Part shown: one piece after another, positions 25,286 through 33,390 of the stretch
How positions within the stretch are numbered: position 1 is the first letter of the stretch
How the letters are laid out: each line of letters opens with the position of its first letter
Origin: Bacillota bacterium
GTDB taxonomy: Bacteria > Bacillota > Clostridia > Oscillospirales > Ruminococcaceae
DNA: 64,000 nucleotides
Reading direction: 5' to 3'
Assembly (NCBI GenBank): GCA_023460035.1
Contig: JAEWRN010000019.1
Coordinates: 56,211 to 120,210, forward strand
Made by a program: the position numbers and the translations under genes
The notes under the pieces: generated by a model
Seen by the model: only the letters and a program-made list of their open reading frames with translations
The model's database searches: none
What the model was told of the DNA's origin: nothing

Positions 25286-26608
25286 TTAGGGGTCCAGGTG
25301 GTTCAAATCTCGCGGGAACAAGCTCGCCTCGCGAATGTTGGCAAGGTTGCACAGCTTCATCGTCAGCCGCTCAAGGCCAATGCCCAGCCCGCCGTGGGGC
25401 GGCAGGCCGTATTTATGGGCGGACAAATAGCTTTCAAACCCGGCGGGGTCCATGCCGCGGGCCTCCAGCTTTGCAATCTGCTCGTTGTAATCGTGGATGC
25501 GCTGGCCGCCGGTCGTGATTTCGAGGCCGCGGAACAGCAAATCGAAGCTGTAGGCCTCTTTCGGGTTTTCGGGGTCGTCCATCACGTAGAACGGCCGCTT
25601 GCCCGACGGGAAATGGGTGACAAACACAAATTCGCTGCCGGTCTGCTGCTGCATATGGCGGCACAGCAGCACCTCGTCGTCGGCGGTCAAATCGTTGCGG
25701 TTTTTGCCGCCGCCCACGGTTTTCAAATAGTCCACCGCCTCGGCAAACTTGACCGACGGGATGGCCTCTATCTCGGGCAGCTGGATTTTCAGCAGGTCAA
25801 TTTCCGGGCGGTAGCGCTCGGCCAGCACCCGCATGACATACCGCAGCATCGCGGTCTCCATGTTCATCACGTCGTACATGCTGTGGATGTAGCCCATTTC
25901 AAAATCAAGGCCGGTGTACTCGTTTAAATGGCGGCTGGTGTTGTGCAGCTCGGCGCGGTAAACGGGGCCCACCTCAAACACGCGGCCAAAAAACGCCACG
26001 CACATCTGCTTATACTGCTGCGGGCTTTGGGCCAGTGTGGCGTCGGCGCCAAAATATTTTAGGCGAAACACCTCCGCGCCGCCCTCGGCGCTGATGGCGG
26101 TGATTTTAGGCGAGTGAATCTCAGCAAAGTCGTTGGCCTGCATAAACTCGCGAAAGCCGGTCTCAATGCCCTCCATCATGCGAAACACCGCGCGCTCACG
26201 CGGGTGGCGCAGCGCTACCGTGCGGTAGTCAAGGTTGGTGGCAAGGGTGGCTTTCAGCGTGCGGTCCGCCATGTTCAGCGGGTAGGGCGCCGCCGGGCGC
26301 GAAAGCACGGTAAAATCGTCCATCAGCAGCTCTACCCCGCCCGCGGCGCGCGCTTCGCGCCGCACGGTGCCGGTGACCGACACATAGCAGCCATCCTCCA
26401 GCTCCGTCAGGCTTTTGCCGCATACGCTGTGGTCGTAAACTGTCTGCAGCAGATACCGGCCGGTGCGCAGAATCACAAATGCAATACCGCCAAGCTCGCG
26501 TAAATTATGCACGCAACCCTCGATTGTGGCTTTTTTGCCTTCGAGCGCGGCAAGTGCCATTGGCGATGTGCAGCGCAGCAGTTCCTCCCCTTTGATTTCT
26601 GTTTTCAT
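25286..26608 (-). CDS. aspS: Aspartyl-tRNA synthetase, archaeal type, probably non-discriminating
   Basis: It charges tRNA(Asp), and probably tRNA(Asn), with aspartate. The 440 residues match the archaeal-length AspRS, not the about 590-residue bacterial form with a GAD insert. An N-terminal OB fold (IEGCVHNLRELGGIAFVILR) is followed by class II motifs FMQANDFAEIHSPKI, FEVGPVYRAE...LDFEMGY and the C-terminal motif 3 GLGIGLERLTMKLC. His34 lies where discriminating archaeal enzymes carry Trp26; a His there is associated with relaxed tRNA(Asn) recognition. That would require GatCAB elsewhere. AsnRS is the alternative reading. Confidence 0.85.
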   Translation of the reverse strand: MKTEIKGEELLRCTSPMALAALEGKKATIEGCVHNLRELGGIAFVILRTGRYLLQTVYDHSVCGKSLTELEDGCYVSVTGTVRREARAAGGVELLMDDFTVLSRPAAPYPLNMADRTLKATLATNLDYRTVALRHPRERAVFRMMEGIETGFREFMQANDFAEIHSPKITAISAEGGAEVFRLKYFGADATLAQSPQQYKQMCVAFFGRVFEVGPVYRAELHNTSRHLNEYTGLDFEMGYIHSMYDVMNMETAMLRYVMRVLAERYRPEIDLLKIQLPEIEAIPSVKFAEAVDYLKTVGGGKNRNDLTADDEVLLCRHMQQQTGSEFVFVTHFPSGKRPFYVMDDPENPKEAYSFDLLFRGLEITTGGQRIHDYNEQIAKLEARGMDPAGFESYLSAHKYGLPPHGGLGIGLERLTMKLCNLANIREASLFPRDLNHLDP

Positions 26609-26676
26609 CTTTCTCTCCTGTTCCCGGCCGTTCTTTTCGCAGCCCCTAAAGTTTAATAAATTTCATTTTAGCAAAG

Positions 26677-26702
26677 ATGGCAGTGTTTTTCAACACTGCC
26701 AT
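26677..26702 (-). terminator. Hairpin terminator after the glutaredoxin-like gene
   Basis: Perfect 11-bp arms (26692-26702 and 26677-26687, ATGGCAGTGTT type) surround a 4-base loop. Only a short U run (CTTTG) follows on the minus strand, so termination may be partial. Confidence 0.6.
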
Positions 26703-26719
26703 TTGTTTGAAACATTGTT

Positions 26720-26998
26720 TCACTTTTCACTTTCAGGCGCATGCAGGGCGGTTTCCAGCACGGTGCGCATGCCCTCTTTGGTCGCGGCGCCCTCGTGCAA
26801 TTTTGTGCTGCCCATATAAAAGGTGGGCACATAGTAATAATCGTAGCTGTCGGCAAGCGCCTTTTGCTCGCGCTCCTCAATCTCTTCAATCGGCACCGCC
26901 GCATAGGCGGGGTTTTCTGCGACCAACTCGGCCAGCCATGCTTTTGCCTGCCGGCAATACGGGCAGCCGTTTAATACAAACAGGGTCAGTTTTTGCAT
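26720..26998 (-). CDS. Glutaredoxin/thioredoxin-fold protein
   Basis: The start MQKLTLFVLNGCPYCRQAKA gives 92 residues, with AAAGGAGA upstream; a longer reading adds a non-conserved leader. The CPYC active-site motif sits at residues 12-15 and a cis-proline YYYVPTFYMG follows at the expected place, so this is a glutaredoxin-fold thiol-disulfide protein. It stands alone between the AspRS gene and the divergent PTS gene. The exact partner is unknown. Confidence 0.88.
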   Translation of the reverse strand: MQKLTLFVLNGCPYCRQAKAWLAELVAENPAYAAVPIEEIEEREQKALADSYDYYYVPTFYMGSTKLHEGAATKEGMRTVLETALHAPESEK

Positions 26999-27101
26999 CT
27001 TTATCGTCTCCTTTGCAGCGCAATGCGCGCTGACAGGTTGTTTTCGGTATCTGTTATTATATGCTTTCTTTTTTAAAAAAGAAAGACGGTGGCAAAACAA
27101 C

Positions 27102-27143
27102 TTAACACCGCTTTTATTTTATGTTACAATAATTAGGTATAAT
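27102..27143 (+). promoter_or_regulatory. Promoter region of the EI-like gene
   Basis: TTAACA (27102-27107), a 17-base spacer and TACAAT (27125-27130) form one promoter. A consensus TATAAT at 27138-27143 may be a second -10 with a poor -35. Both point toward the gene at 27179. Confidence 0.55.
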
Positions 27144-27178
27144 ACGCCGGTTATATGGGCCGGTAAAGGCGGTGACAA

Positions 27179-28792
27179 ATGATGCAGGAAATCAAGGGAA
27201 TCGGCGCCTCAAACGGGTTTGCCCTGGGCCCCGTGCGGGTCATCAACCGCCACTATTCGGCGCAGGGGCGCGTGCTGCACCCCCCCGAGCAGGAACACGA
27301 GCTGCTGTTTGCCGCCGTTGCGCTGGCGCAGCAGGAAATTGAGGCGCTGGGCCGCCGCGCTGCCGAGCGGGACCGCGATATTTTTACGTTTCAGGTCGAA
27401 ATTCTCAACGACGCGGGGTTGCTGTCTGAAATACGGCAGTACATCTCTGCCGGCACCGGCGCCGCCGCCGCGGTAGAGCGGGCTGCCGCGCTGTACATCA
27501 CCCAAATGCGCAACATCACCGACGAATACCTTGCCGGGCGGGCGGGCGACATTCAGGACGCCTGCCGCCGGGTGGTGGATATTTTAGACGACCGCCCGCG
27601 CGAGCGGCTGGTAATTGAAGAGCCCTGCGTGCTGGTTGCGGACGAGTTATTGCCCAGCGACCTTGTTTCGGTGGACCACGAAAAGCTGCTGGCCATTGTG
27701 ACGGCAAGCGGGTCCACCCAAAGCCACGCCTCCATCATCGCGCGCACCTTTGGCATACCCGGCATTGTGCTGGCGGGGCCCAAGGTGCTGCTGGCGAGTG
27801 ACGGCATGCTGTGTGCCGTGAACGGCAGGGCGGGCACCGCCGTGCTGGACCCGGACGAAGCCACCCGCGCGCGGTACGCCCACCGCATTCACCTGGCGCG
27901 GCGGCGCAGCCTGTCGCTGGAGCGGCTGCGCGACACCCCTTGCATCAGCCGGGACGGGGTGCGCATTTCACTGCTGGCAAACTGCAGCGGCCCCGCCGAC
28001 ATTGCCCGCGCGTTTGAGCTGGGGGCGGACGGTATTGGCCTGCTGCGCAGCGAATTTTTGTTTTTAGACGGCGGGCAGCCCGGCGAAGCCGAGCAGACCA
28101 CCTTTTACTGCGACTGCATTCGCGCCGCGGGCGGGCGGCCCATCACCATCCGCACGCTGGACATCGGCGCCGACAAAGAGGTTGCCGGCCTGACGCTGGA
28201 CGAGCCCAACCCCGCGCTGGGGCTGCGCGGGCTGCGGTTTTCTCTGGCCCGCACCGATTTGTTTCGCACCCAGCTAATGGCGCTGCTGAAAGCCGGCCTT
28301 TGCGGCCCGCTGAAGGTGATGTTCCCGATGATCTCATCGCCCGACGATTTGACCCGCGCCCTTGCCGAGGTGCAGGCGGCCCAACAAATGTTAACCCAGC
28401 GCGGCGAGGACTTTTCAAACAAGGTAGAATTTGGTATTATGGTGGAGACGCCGGCGGCCGCGCTGATGGCAGACGAGCTTGCCGCGCAGAGTGCGTTTTT
28501 CAGCATCGGCACCAACGACCTCACCCAATACACCCACGCGGTAGACCGTGTGAACCCGGCGGTAGAGCCGTATTACACCCCGGCTTCCCCCGCCATGCTG
28601 CGACTGCTGCGCATGATTGCGGACGCGGCGCGAAGCGCCGGCATTGAGGTGTCGGTGTGCGGCGAATCTGCGGCCGACCCGGACTCGGCACTGCTGTATG
28701 CCCGCGCCGGTATTCGGCGGCTTTCCATGGCCGCCCCCGCAATAGCAGAGGTCAAAGAGCGTCTGCTGGATGAACTTATTACGATAGGATAG
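27179..28792 (+). CDS. Divergent PTS enzyme I-like phosphotransferase
   Basis: The 537 residues follow the EI plan. An N-terminal HPr-binding/phospho-His region (EIKGIGASNGFALGPVRV) is followed by a swivelling His domain and a PEP-binding barrel with GADGIGLLRSEFLFLD, TIRTLDIGADKEV and SIGTNDLTQYTHAVDR. The phosphorylated-His loop reads GSTQSHASIIAR, with Gln before Ser-His, and the catalytic Cys region reads SVCGESAADPDS, compared with MCGELAGDAQAA in the second EI of this window. Loop residues therefore differ from classical EI. It is not adjacent to an HPr gene; DegV follows 41 bases downstream. It could serve a separate phosphorelay. Confidence 0.85.
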   Translation: MMQEIKGIGASNGFALGPVRVINRHYSAQGRVLHPPEQEHELLFAAVALAQQEIEALGRRAAERDRDIFTFQVEILNDAGLLSEIRQYISAGTGAAAAVERAAALYITQMRNITDEYLAGRAGDIQDACRRVVDILDDRPRERLVIEEPCVLVADELLPSDLVSVDHEKLLAIVTASGSTQSHASIIARTFGIPGIVLAGPKVLLASDGMLCAVNGRAGTAVLDPDEATRARYAHRIHLARRRSLSLERLRDTPCISRDGVRISLLANCSGPADIARAFELGADGIGLLRSEFLFLDGGQPGEAEQTTFYCDCIRAAGGRPITIRTLDIGADKEVAGLTLDEPNPALGLRGLRFSLARTDLFRTQLMALLKAGLCGPLKVMFPMISSPDDLTRALAEVQAAQQMLTQRGEDFSNKVEFGIMVETPAAALMADELAAQSAFFSIGTNDLTQYTHAVDRVNPAVEPYYTPASPAMLRLLRMIADAARSAGIEVSVCGESAADPDSALLYARAGIRRLSMAAPAIAEVKERLLDELITIG

Positions 28793-28833
28793 CCGGGCCG
28801 CCCCGCGGTACCGGCAGCTAAGGAGCTGCTGTT

Positions 28834-29706
28834 ATGCACAATTACGTCATCATCACCGATTCCACCTGTGACCTTTCCCCGTCGCTCGTCGAAAAAATGC
28901 AAGTTGAAGTCATCCCGATGGAGTTCACCATTGCGGATAAAAACTACCGCAACTACCCGGACAACCGCGACCTTGACCCCGCCGATTTTTACACAAAGCT
29001 GCGCGCCGGCGGCATGGCCACCACCGCACAAGTAACCGCCTTAACCTATACCGAGGTGGCAAAACCGTTTTTAAACGCCGGGCAGGACGTGCTGTTTTTG
29101 ATCTTCTCTTCCGGGCTTTCGGGCAGCTTTAACTCCAGCCGCCTTGCGGCGGAAGAGCTGAGCCACAACTACCCCGAGCGCACGGTGCGCACGGTGGACA
29201 GCCTTGCCGCCAGCATGGGCGAAGGGCTGCTGGTGTACCACGCGGCGATGCGCCGCCTTGCCGGTGATTCGCTGAACGAGGTGGCCGACTGGGTAGAACA
29301 AAACCGCAACCGCCTGTGCCACTGGTTTACGGTGGATGACCTGCACTTTTTGCACCGGGGCGGCCGGGTAAGCGGCGCGGCGGCCGTGATGGGCACAATG
29401 CTGGGCATCAAGCCGGTGCTGCATGTGGACGACGAGGGGCATTTGATCCCGATGGAAAAGGTGCGCGGCCGCCGGCAGAGCCTGGACGCGCTGGTACAGC
29501 ATCTGGAAAGCACGATTGCCGAAGGCGAAAACGAAACTATTTTCGTCAGCCACGGCGACTGTGCCGAGGACGCCGATTATGTGGCCGAAAAGCTGCGCGG
29601 CCGGTTTGGCATTGTGCATATCGAGACCAACTTTATCGGGCCGGTGATCGGCAGCCATTCGGGCCCCGGTACGGTGGCGCTGTTTTGGCTGGGCAGCCAC
29701 AAATAA
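28834..29706 (+). CDS. DegV family fatty-acid-binding protein
   Basis: The 290 residues begin YVIITDSTCDLSPSLVEKM, the DegV N-terminal motif. TSQ-like TTAQVTALTYTEVAKPFL, FSSGLSGSFNSSRLAAEEL, VDSLAASMGEGLLV, DLHFLHRGGRVSGAAAVMGTMLGIKPVL and the C-terminal IGSHSGPGTVALFWLG complete the signature. Family members bind fatty acids (FakB type) and present them to the kinase FakA. A ribosome site (AAGGAGC) precedes the ATG. It is probably co-transcribed with the EI-like gene. Confidence 0.93.
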   Translation: MHNYVIITDSTCDLSPSLVEKMQVEVIPMEFTIADKNYRNYPDNRDLDPADFYTKLRAGGMATTAQVTALTYTEVAKPFLNAGQDVLFLIFSSGLSGSFNSSRLAAEELSHNYPERTVRTVDSLAASMGEGLLVYHAAMRRLAGDSLNEVADWVEQNRNRLCHWFTVDDLHFLHRGGRVSGAAAVMGTMLGIKPVLHVDDEGHLIPMEKVRGRRQSLDALVQHLESTIAEGENETIFVSHGDCAEDADYVAEKLRGRFGIVHIETNFIGPVIGSHSGPGTVALFWLGSHK

Positions 29707-29712
29707 ACAAAC

Positions 29713-29752
29713 ACAAAAAGCGCGGGACAATGCCCCGCGCTTTTATTTTTTA
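29713..29752 (+). terminator. Terminator after degV
   Basis: The arms AAAAGCGCGGG and CCCGCGCTTTT around a short loop are followed by ATTTTTT on the plus strand. On the minus strand the hairpin can also serve yjdF. Confidence 0.85.
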
Positions 29753-29780
29753 CTCTGCACCGGCCCCACCGGGGCGGCGT

Positions 29781-30200
29781 TTAATGCCCGTTGTGCTTTT
29801 GCTTTTGTTTTGCCCTGTGCAGCGCCAGCTTGTGCGCCGCCGCTTGCTGTTTTTGCACGCGGCTTTGCTGCTTGCGGGCAGTTTTGCCCTGTTGCTGCTG
29901 CGCCTTTAATGCCTGCTGGGCCTTGGTGCCCACCCCGGCGGGTGCCAGCTGTTTTTGTATTTCGCGCTGGCGGCGCTTGGGGTTTTTGTGCGCAGACGGT
30001 TTTGCGTCGGCCTTGATGGCCGGGCTAAACCGCAGCGTATCCCAATGGGCTAAAATGAACGCGTAAATCTCCGCGTCCTTCGGCTCGGCGCCAAAGGTGA
30101 CCTTGCACACCTGCAAGCCGCCTTTGTCCCACCGCTCGCAGACACCCACCCAAAACGGGTCTTCAAATAGCACACGAAACGAAACCTGTGTCGGCTTCAT
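29781..30200 (-). CDS. yjdF: YjdF family protein (DUF2992)
   Basis: The start MKPTQVSFRVLFEDPFWVGV gives 139 residues, with AAGGAGG upstream. Residues 1-75 match YjdF (FEDPFWVGVCER...KVTFGAEPKDAEIYAFIL). The C-terminal half is a very basic, Gln/Lys/Ala-rich tail suggestive of nucleic acid binding or disorder. The molecular function of YjdF is unknown. In several Firmicutes the gene is controlled by a riboswitch that senses azaaromatic compounds, and such a leader lies directly upstream here. Confidence 0.9.
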   Translation of the reverse strand: MKPTQVSFRVLFEDPFWVGVCERWDKGGLQVCKVTFGAEPKDAEIYAFILAHWDTLRFSPAIKADAKPSAHKNPKRRQREIQKQLAPAGVGTKAQQALKAQQQQGKTARKQQSRVQKQQAAAHKLALHRAKQKQKHNGH

Positions 30201-30216
30201 GCTGAACAACCTCCTT

Positions 30217-30321
30217 AAAAAAACCTGCACAGGCCGGACAACCAAGGAGGCAGGTTACTGACGGCGGGGCCAAAGCCGCGCCGCGCCCGGACTACCAACC
30301 GGGCCGTGTTTTTGCCTGTGC
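30217..30321 (-). ncRNA. yjdF-type riboswitch with overlapping terminator
   Basis: The minus-strand leader of yjdF is closed by an 8-bp stem, GCACAGGC (30321-30314) with GCCUGUGC (30234-30227). Inside are hairpins CCCGG...CCGGG and GGC-UUUG-GCC. A rival stem AACCUGC (30256-30250) with GCAGGUU (30228-30222) followed by seven Us forms an intrinsic terminator. The two stems share the 3' strand, so closing the aptamer would disrupt termination. Gene context and architecture fit the yjdF motif; base-level consensus was not checked. Confidence 0.75.
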
Positions 30322-30370
30322 ATCGAACAGATTACATAAAAGAAAAGATAAAAGACAAACCTTTTGCCGG

Positions 30371-31675
30371 TCAGCCCCGGCCATCCTGCTGCCCCAACGC
30401 GCGCAGCGGCTTGTCAAACCGAAACAGCACGCAGGTCAAAAGGCCCACGGCCCCCAGCACCAAAAACAGCAGTGCGGCCCCGCTGCCCTTGCCAGCCCCC
30501 ACCAGTGCCACCAGCGGGCTGGCAGCGCTTTGGCGCGCAAGCAGCGGCTCGAACACCCGGTCTACCAGCAGCCCCCCGGCAAGGTTGCCCAGCGGGATGG
30601 TGAAGAATTGCAGCGTGTTGCGCGCTGCAAACACCCGGCCTTGCAGCGCCAGCGGCACATTGCCGCGCAGCAGAACGTCTAAATTCGCCCCCATTAGCGG
30701 GATGCCCACCCAGCCGAGGGCCGCGCCGACACACCACGCCGGGGCGCCGCGCCCCAGTGCGAGGATGAAATTTTCGGTGCCCATTGAAAACAGTAGTGTG
30801 TTCAGCACCACCCGCACCCGGTTTTTGGGCGCGGGCAGTGTGGAGGCCAGCAAGCTACCCGCCAGTGTGGCCGCCCCGGTGACGGCGTTTACCAGCCCCA
30901 GCACCTGCTGGCCGCCCCCCTGGCGGGACAGCAGCATGGGGGTGAGCGCCGCGTTGTACACCGACGCGGTAAAATTGATGAGTGCCAAAAATAAAATCAG
31001 GTGTAAAATGCCCCGGTGCTGCTTTAAGTACCGCAGGCCGGCGGCGGCCTCGGCAAGTACCCCGCCGCCGCCCGCCTGTTTTACCGGCGCGCCCGGCAGG
31101 TGAATGCCCCACAGCAGGGTGGCAAACGCCACAAAAAAGCTGGCAAGGTCCGCCATTAGCACGACCTGTAACCCGCCAAAGCCCAGCAGGGCGGCGGCGA
31201 GCACCGGGGTTAAAATGCCGGTGAGGGAATTTGAAAAATAGCGCAGGCCGCCCGCCTTTTGGTAATACTGCGGCGGCACCAGCAGGCTGACCGCCACGTC
31301 TGACGCGGGCTGCTGCACCGTGTTCATCAACCCGGTAAGCAGATTGATGGCATACAGGTGCCACACCTGCAGCCCGCCGCCCAAAGACAGCACCAGCACG
31401 GCGGCGGTGCACAGCGCGGCAAAGCTGTCGCTTGCCAGCATGACGGTTTTTTTGTCCCACCGGTCACACAGCGCGCCCGCAAACACCGAAAGGCAGACAT
31501 ACGGCGCGTACGAGCACACCGTCAGCAGCGCGGTGGACAGCGCCGAACCGGTTTGGCCATAGGCCCAGATAATGAGCGCAAAAGACGTCATCGCGCTGCC
31601 CAGCTGCGAGAGCGACTGGGTGGACCAGAGTAGTAAAAAAGGGCGCAATGAGGCCCTGCTTGTTTGTTGTTGCAT
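30371..31675 (-). CDS. MFS transporter, macrolide/drug-exporter type
   Basis: The 434 residues have about twelve membrane helices. The N-terminal FLLLWSTQSLSQLGSAMTSF and the loop FAGALCDRWDKKTVMLASD (the MFS G-x-x-x-D-R/K-x-G-R-R-like signature) are characteristic of the MFS_3 exporter group. The second-half region GRVFAARNTLQFFTIPLGNL is also typical. It probably expels a small organic molecule. Its end lies 50 bases before the yjdF riboswitch; that riboswitch does not control this gene, but shared exposure to toxic aromatics is a tempting idea. Confidence 0.88.
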   Translation of the reverse strand: MQQQTSRASLRPFLLLWSTQSLSQLGSAMTSFALIIWAYGQTGSALSTALLTVCSYAPYVCLSVFAGALCDRWDKKTVMLASDSFAALCTAAVLVLSLGGGLQVWHLYAINLLTGLMNTVQQPASDVAVSLLVPPQYYQKAGGLRYFSNSLTGILTPVLAAALLGFGGLQVVLMADLASFFVAFATLLWGIHLPGAPVKQAGGGGVLAEAAAGLRYLKQHRGILHLILFLALINFTASVYNAALTPMLLSRQGGGQQVLGLVNAVTGAATLAGSLLASTLPAPKNRVRVVLNTLLFSMGTENFILALGRGAPAWCVGAALGWVGIPLMGANLDVLLRGNVPLALQGRVFAARNTLQFFTIPLGNLAGGLLVDRVFEPLLARQSAASPLVALVGAGKGSGAALLFLVLGAVGLLTCVLFRFDKPLRALGQQDGRG

Positions 31676-31749
31676 TTGACTTTGCTCCTTTACTTTTCAA
31701 CCTTTTGGTTTTAAAAAGGTGCAAAGCCCTTGCAGGTGACAATTTTTGT

Positions 31750-31788
31750 GCTCCGTGCGGCCACCCGCAATCAGGCCTTGCACGGAGC
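31750..31788 (-). repeat. Inverted repeat between phosphorylase and MFS genes
   Basis: The 9-bp perfect arms GCTCCGTGC (31750-31758) and GCACGGAGC (31780-31788) with an inner GGCC/GGCC pairing are followed on the minus strand by ACAAAAAUUG. It may be a weak terminator of the phosphorylase gene. The 176-base gap holds nothing else I can name. Confidence 0.5.
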
Positions 31789-31851
31789 GGTTGCAATGCA
31801 GAGGATCATGTTTTGTCTCCTTTACTCATTTTATGCCGGGCTGCCCGGCAG

Positions 31852-32583
31852 TTACTGTGCGTGGGCGGCGGTGCGCAGTGCCAGCAGTACCATTTGCTCT
31901 ACGCTGCCGGGGTGGTCGTCACGGGTGGGCAGGTCCTCAAAGGTCTCGCTGCCGTTTTCATCCCACGCAATGCCCACGGTGATGCCCACCATCATCAGCG
32001 CGCGGCTGCCAAACTCCGCCGCCGCGGTGTACAGCGCGGTGCCCTCCATCTCCGAGCACAAAATGCCGTACTTTGCCCACATCTTCGACTTGTAGTTTTC
32101 GTCGCGGTAAATGCGGTCGTTGCACACGGTGTTGCCCACATAGGTGACAAGGTTCATCTCGCGCGCAAAATCATCCGCGGCGCGCAGCAGGCCAAAATCT
32201 GCCACCGGCGAAAAATGACCGTTGAACAGGTTGTCGTTGATGCCCGACGTGGTGCTGGTGGCCTGCGAGAGCACAATGTCAAACTTGCGCATGGTAGGCA
32301 GGTAGCCGCCCGATGTGCCGGCGCGCACTAAAATTTTGCAGCCAAAATCGCGGCAAAGCTCGGTGGCATAAATCAGCATCGACGGGTTACCCATGCCGAC
32401 GGCCATTACCGACACCCGCACCCCTTCAAAGGTGCCGGTGTAGCACAGTGCGCCGCGCTGGCTGTTTACAAGGGTCTTGTCTTTTAAATATGTTTCGGCC
32501 ATCATGGTCGCCCGCTCGGGGTCGCCCACCAAAACAACCCGCTCGGCAATTTCGCCGGGGGCGGCTGTAATATGCATGCTCAT
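31852..32583 (-). CDS. Purine-nucleoside-phosphorylase-family protein, divergent
   Basis: The start MSMHITAAPGEIAERVVLVG gives 243 residues, with GAGG upstream. PNP/UDP-family motifs are present: LVGDPERATMMAETYL, AVGMGNPSMLIYATEL, VRAGTSGGYL and SEMEGTALYTAAAEFG. The C-terminal region reads GITVGIAWDENGSETFEDLP, without the S-D motif that carries the catalytic Asp in DeoD. It may therefore prefer another nucleoside or differ in catalysis. It follows rsmE by 66 bases and may belong to the malic enzyme-prmA-rsmE unit. Confidence 0.85.
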   Translation of the reverse strand: MSMHITAAPGEIAERVVLVGDPERATMMAETYLKDKTLVNSQRGALCYTGTFEGVRVSVMAVGMGNPSMLIYATELCRDFGCKILVRAGTSGGYLPTMRKFDIVLSQATSTTSGINDNLFNGHFSPVADFGLLRAADDFAREMNLVTYVGNTVCNDRIYRDENYKSKMWAKYGILCSEMEGTALYTAAAEFGSRALMMVGITVGIAWDENGSETFEDLPTRDDHPGSVEQMVLLALRTAAHAQ

Positions 32584-32649
32584 GGTAAAACCTCTTTTTT
32601 TGATTTTGTTTTTTATTGACGCCGCCAAGGCAAAGCCGGGGCGGGGCGT

Positions 32650-33387
32650 TTAGGACAAATTGCCGGTCAGCACCATCACCGCGGCAAGGGCGGCCAGCGG
32701 CGCGGTTTCGCAGCGCAAGATGCGCGGGCCAAGGCCCACCTGTGTGCAGCCCGCGGCAACGGCCTGCGCGGCCTCCTGCTCGTCAAAGCCGCCCTCGGCA
32801 CCGGTGATGATGGCCACCGTTTTGGCTTTGGCCAGCCTTGTGTGCAGCGCGCTGCCGGGGGCAAGGGCGTCGCCGCCCCGCTCGTAGCAAAACAGAGCCA
32901 CATCGGCTGCGGCCGCCTGCTTGCACATGGCGCTAAATGCCAAGGTGGGCAACACTTCGGGCACCTGTGCGCGGCCGCTTTGCTTTGCGGCCTCTTTTGC
33001 GATGCGGGCCCAGCGCTCCAGCTTCGCCGCTTCGTTTTTCATTTTTGCCACGCAAAAACGGCTTTCAAACGGCACCACCCGCACCGCGCCCAGCTCGGTG
33101 GCCTTTTGCACAATCAGCTCCAGCTTATCGCCCTTGGGCAGCCCCACATACAGCGTTACCGCAACGCCCGGCTCGGTAGTGGCGGCGCGGCGCGCACGTA
33201 TGGCAAGGCGCACCTGCTGGGGGGTAACTTCTACAATTTCGGCGTCGTACTCGCTGCCGCTGCCGTCAAACAGCAGCAGCGCTTCGCCGGGCTTGCAGCG
33301 CAGCACCCGTGCCACGTGGGCGGCTTCCTCGCCCAGCAGCAGCGCGGTGTCGCCCTGTATCTGCGAGGCAAAATAACGGTGGCTCAT
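32650..33387 (-). CDS. rsmE: 16S rRNA (uracil1498-N3)-methyltransferase
   Basis: This SPOUT-class RNA methyltransferase acts on 16S rRNA. The 245 residues begin MSHRYFASQ with the PUA-like N-terminal domain (EEAAHVARVLRCKPGEALLLFDG). The C-terminal knot region has LPKGDKLELIVQKATELG, SGRAQVPEV, ITGAEGGFDEQE and LGPRILRCETAPLAALA. It starts 3 bases after prmA. The pair downstream of dnaJ is a widespread Firmicute arrangement. Confidence 0.96.
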   Translation of the reverse strand: MSHRYFASQIQGDTALLLGEEAAHVARVLRCKPGEALLLFDGSGSEYDAEIVEVTPQQVRLAIRARRAATTEPGVAVTLYVGLPKGDKLELIVQKATELGAVRVVPFESRFCVAKMKNEAAKLERWARIAKEAAKQSGRAQVPEVLPTLAFSAMCKQAAAADVALFCYERGGDALAPGSALHTRLAKAKTVAIITGAEGGFDEQEAAQAVAAGCTQVGLGPRILRCETAPLAALAAVMVLTGNLS

Positions 33388-33390
33388 ACA

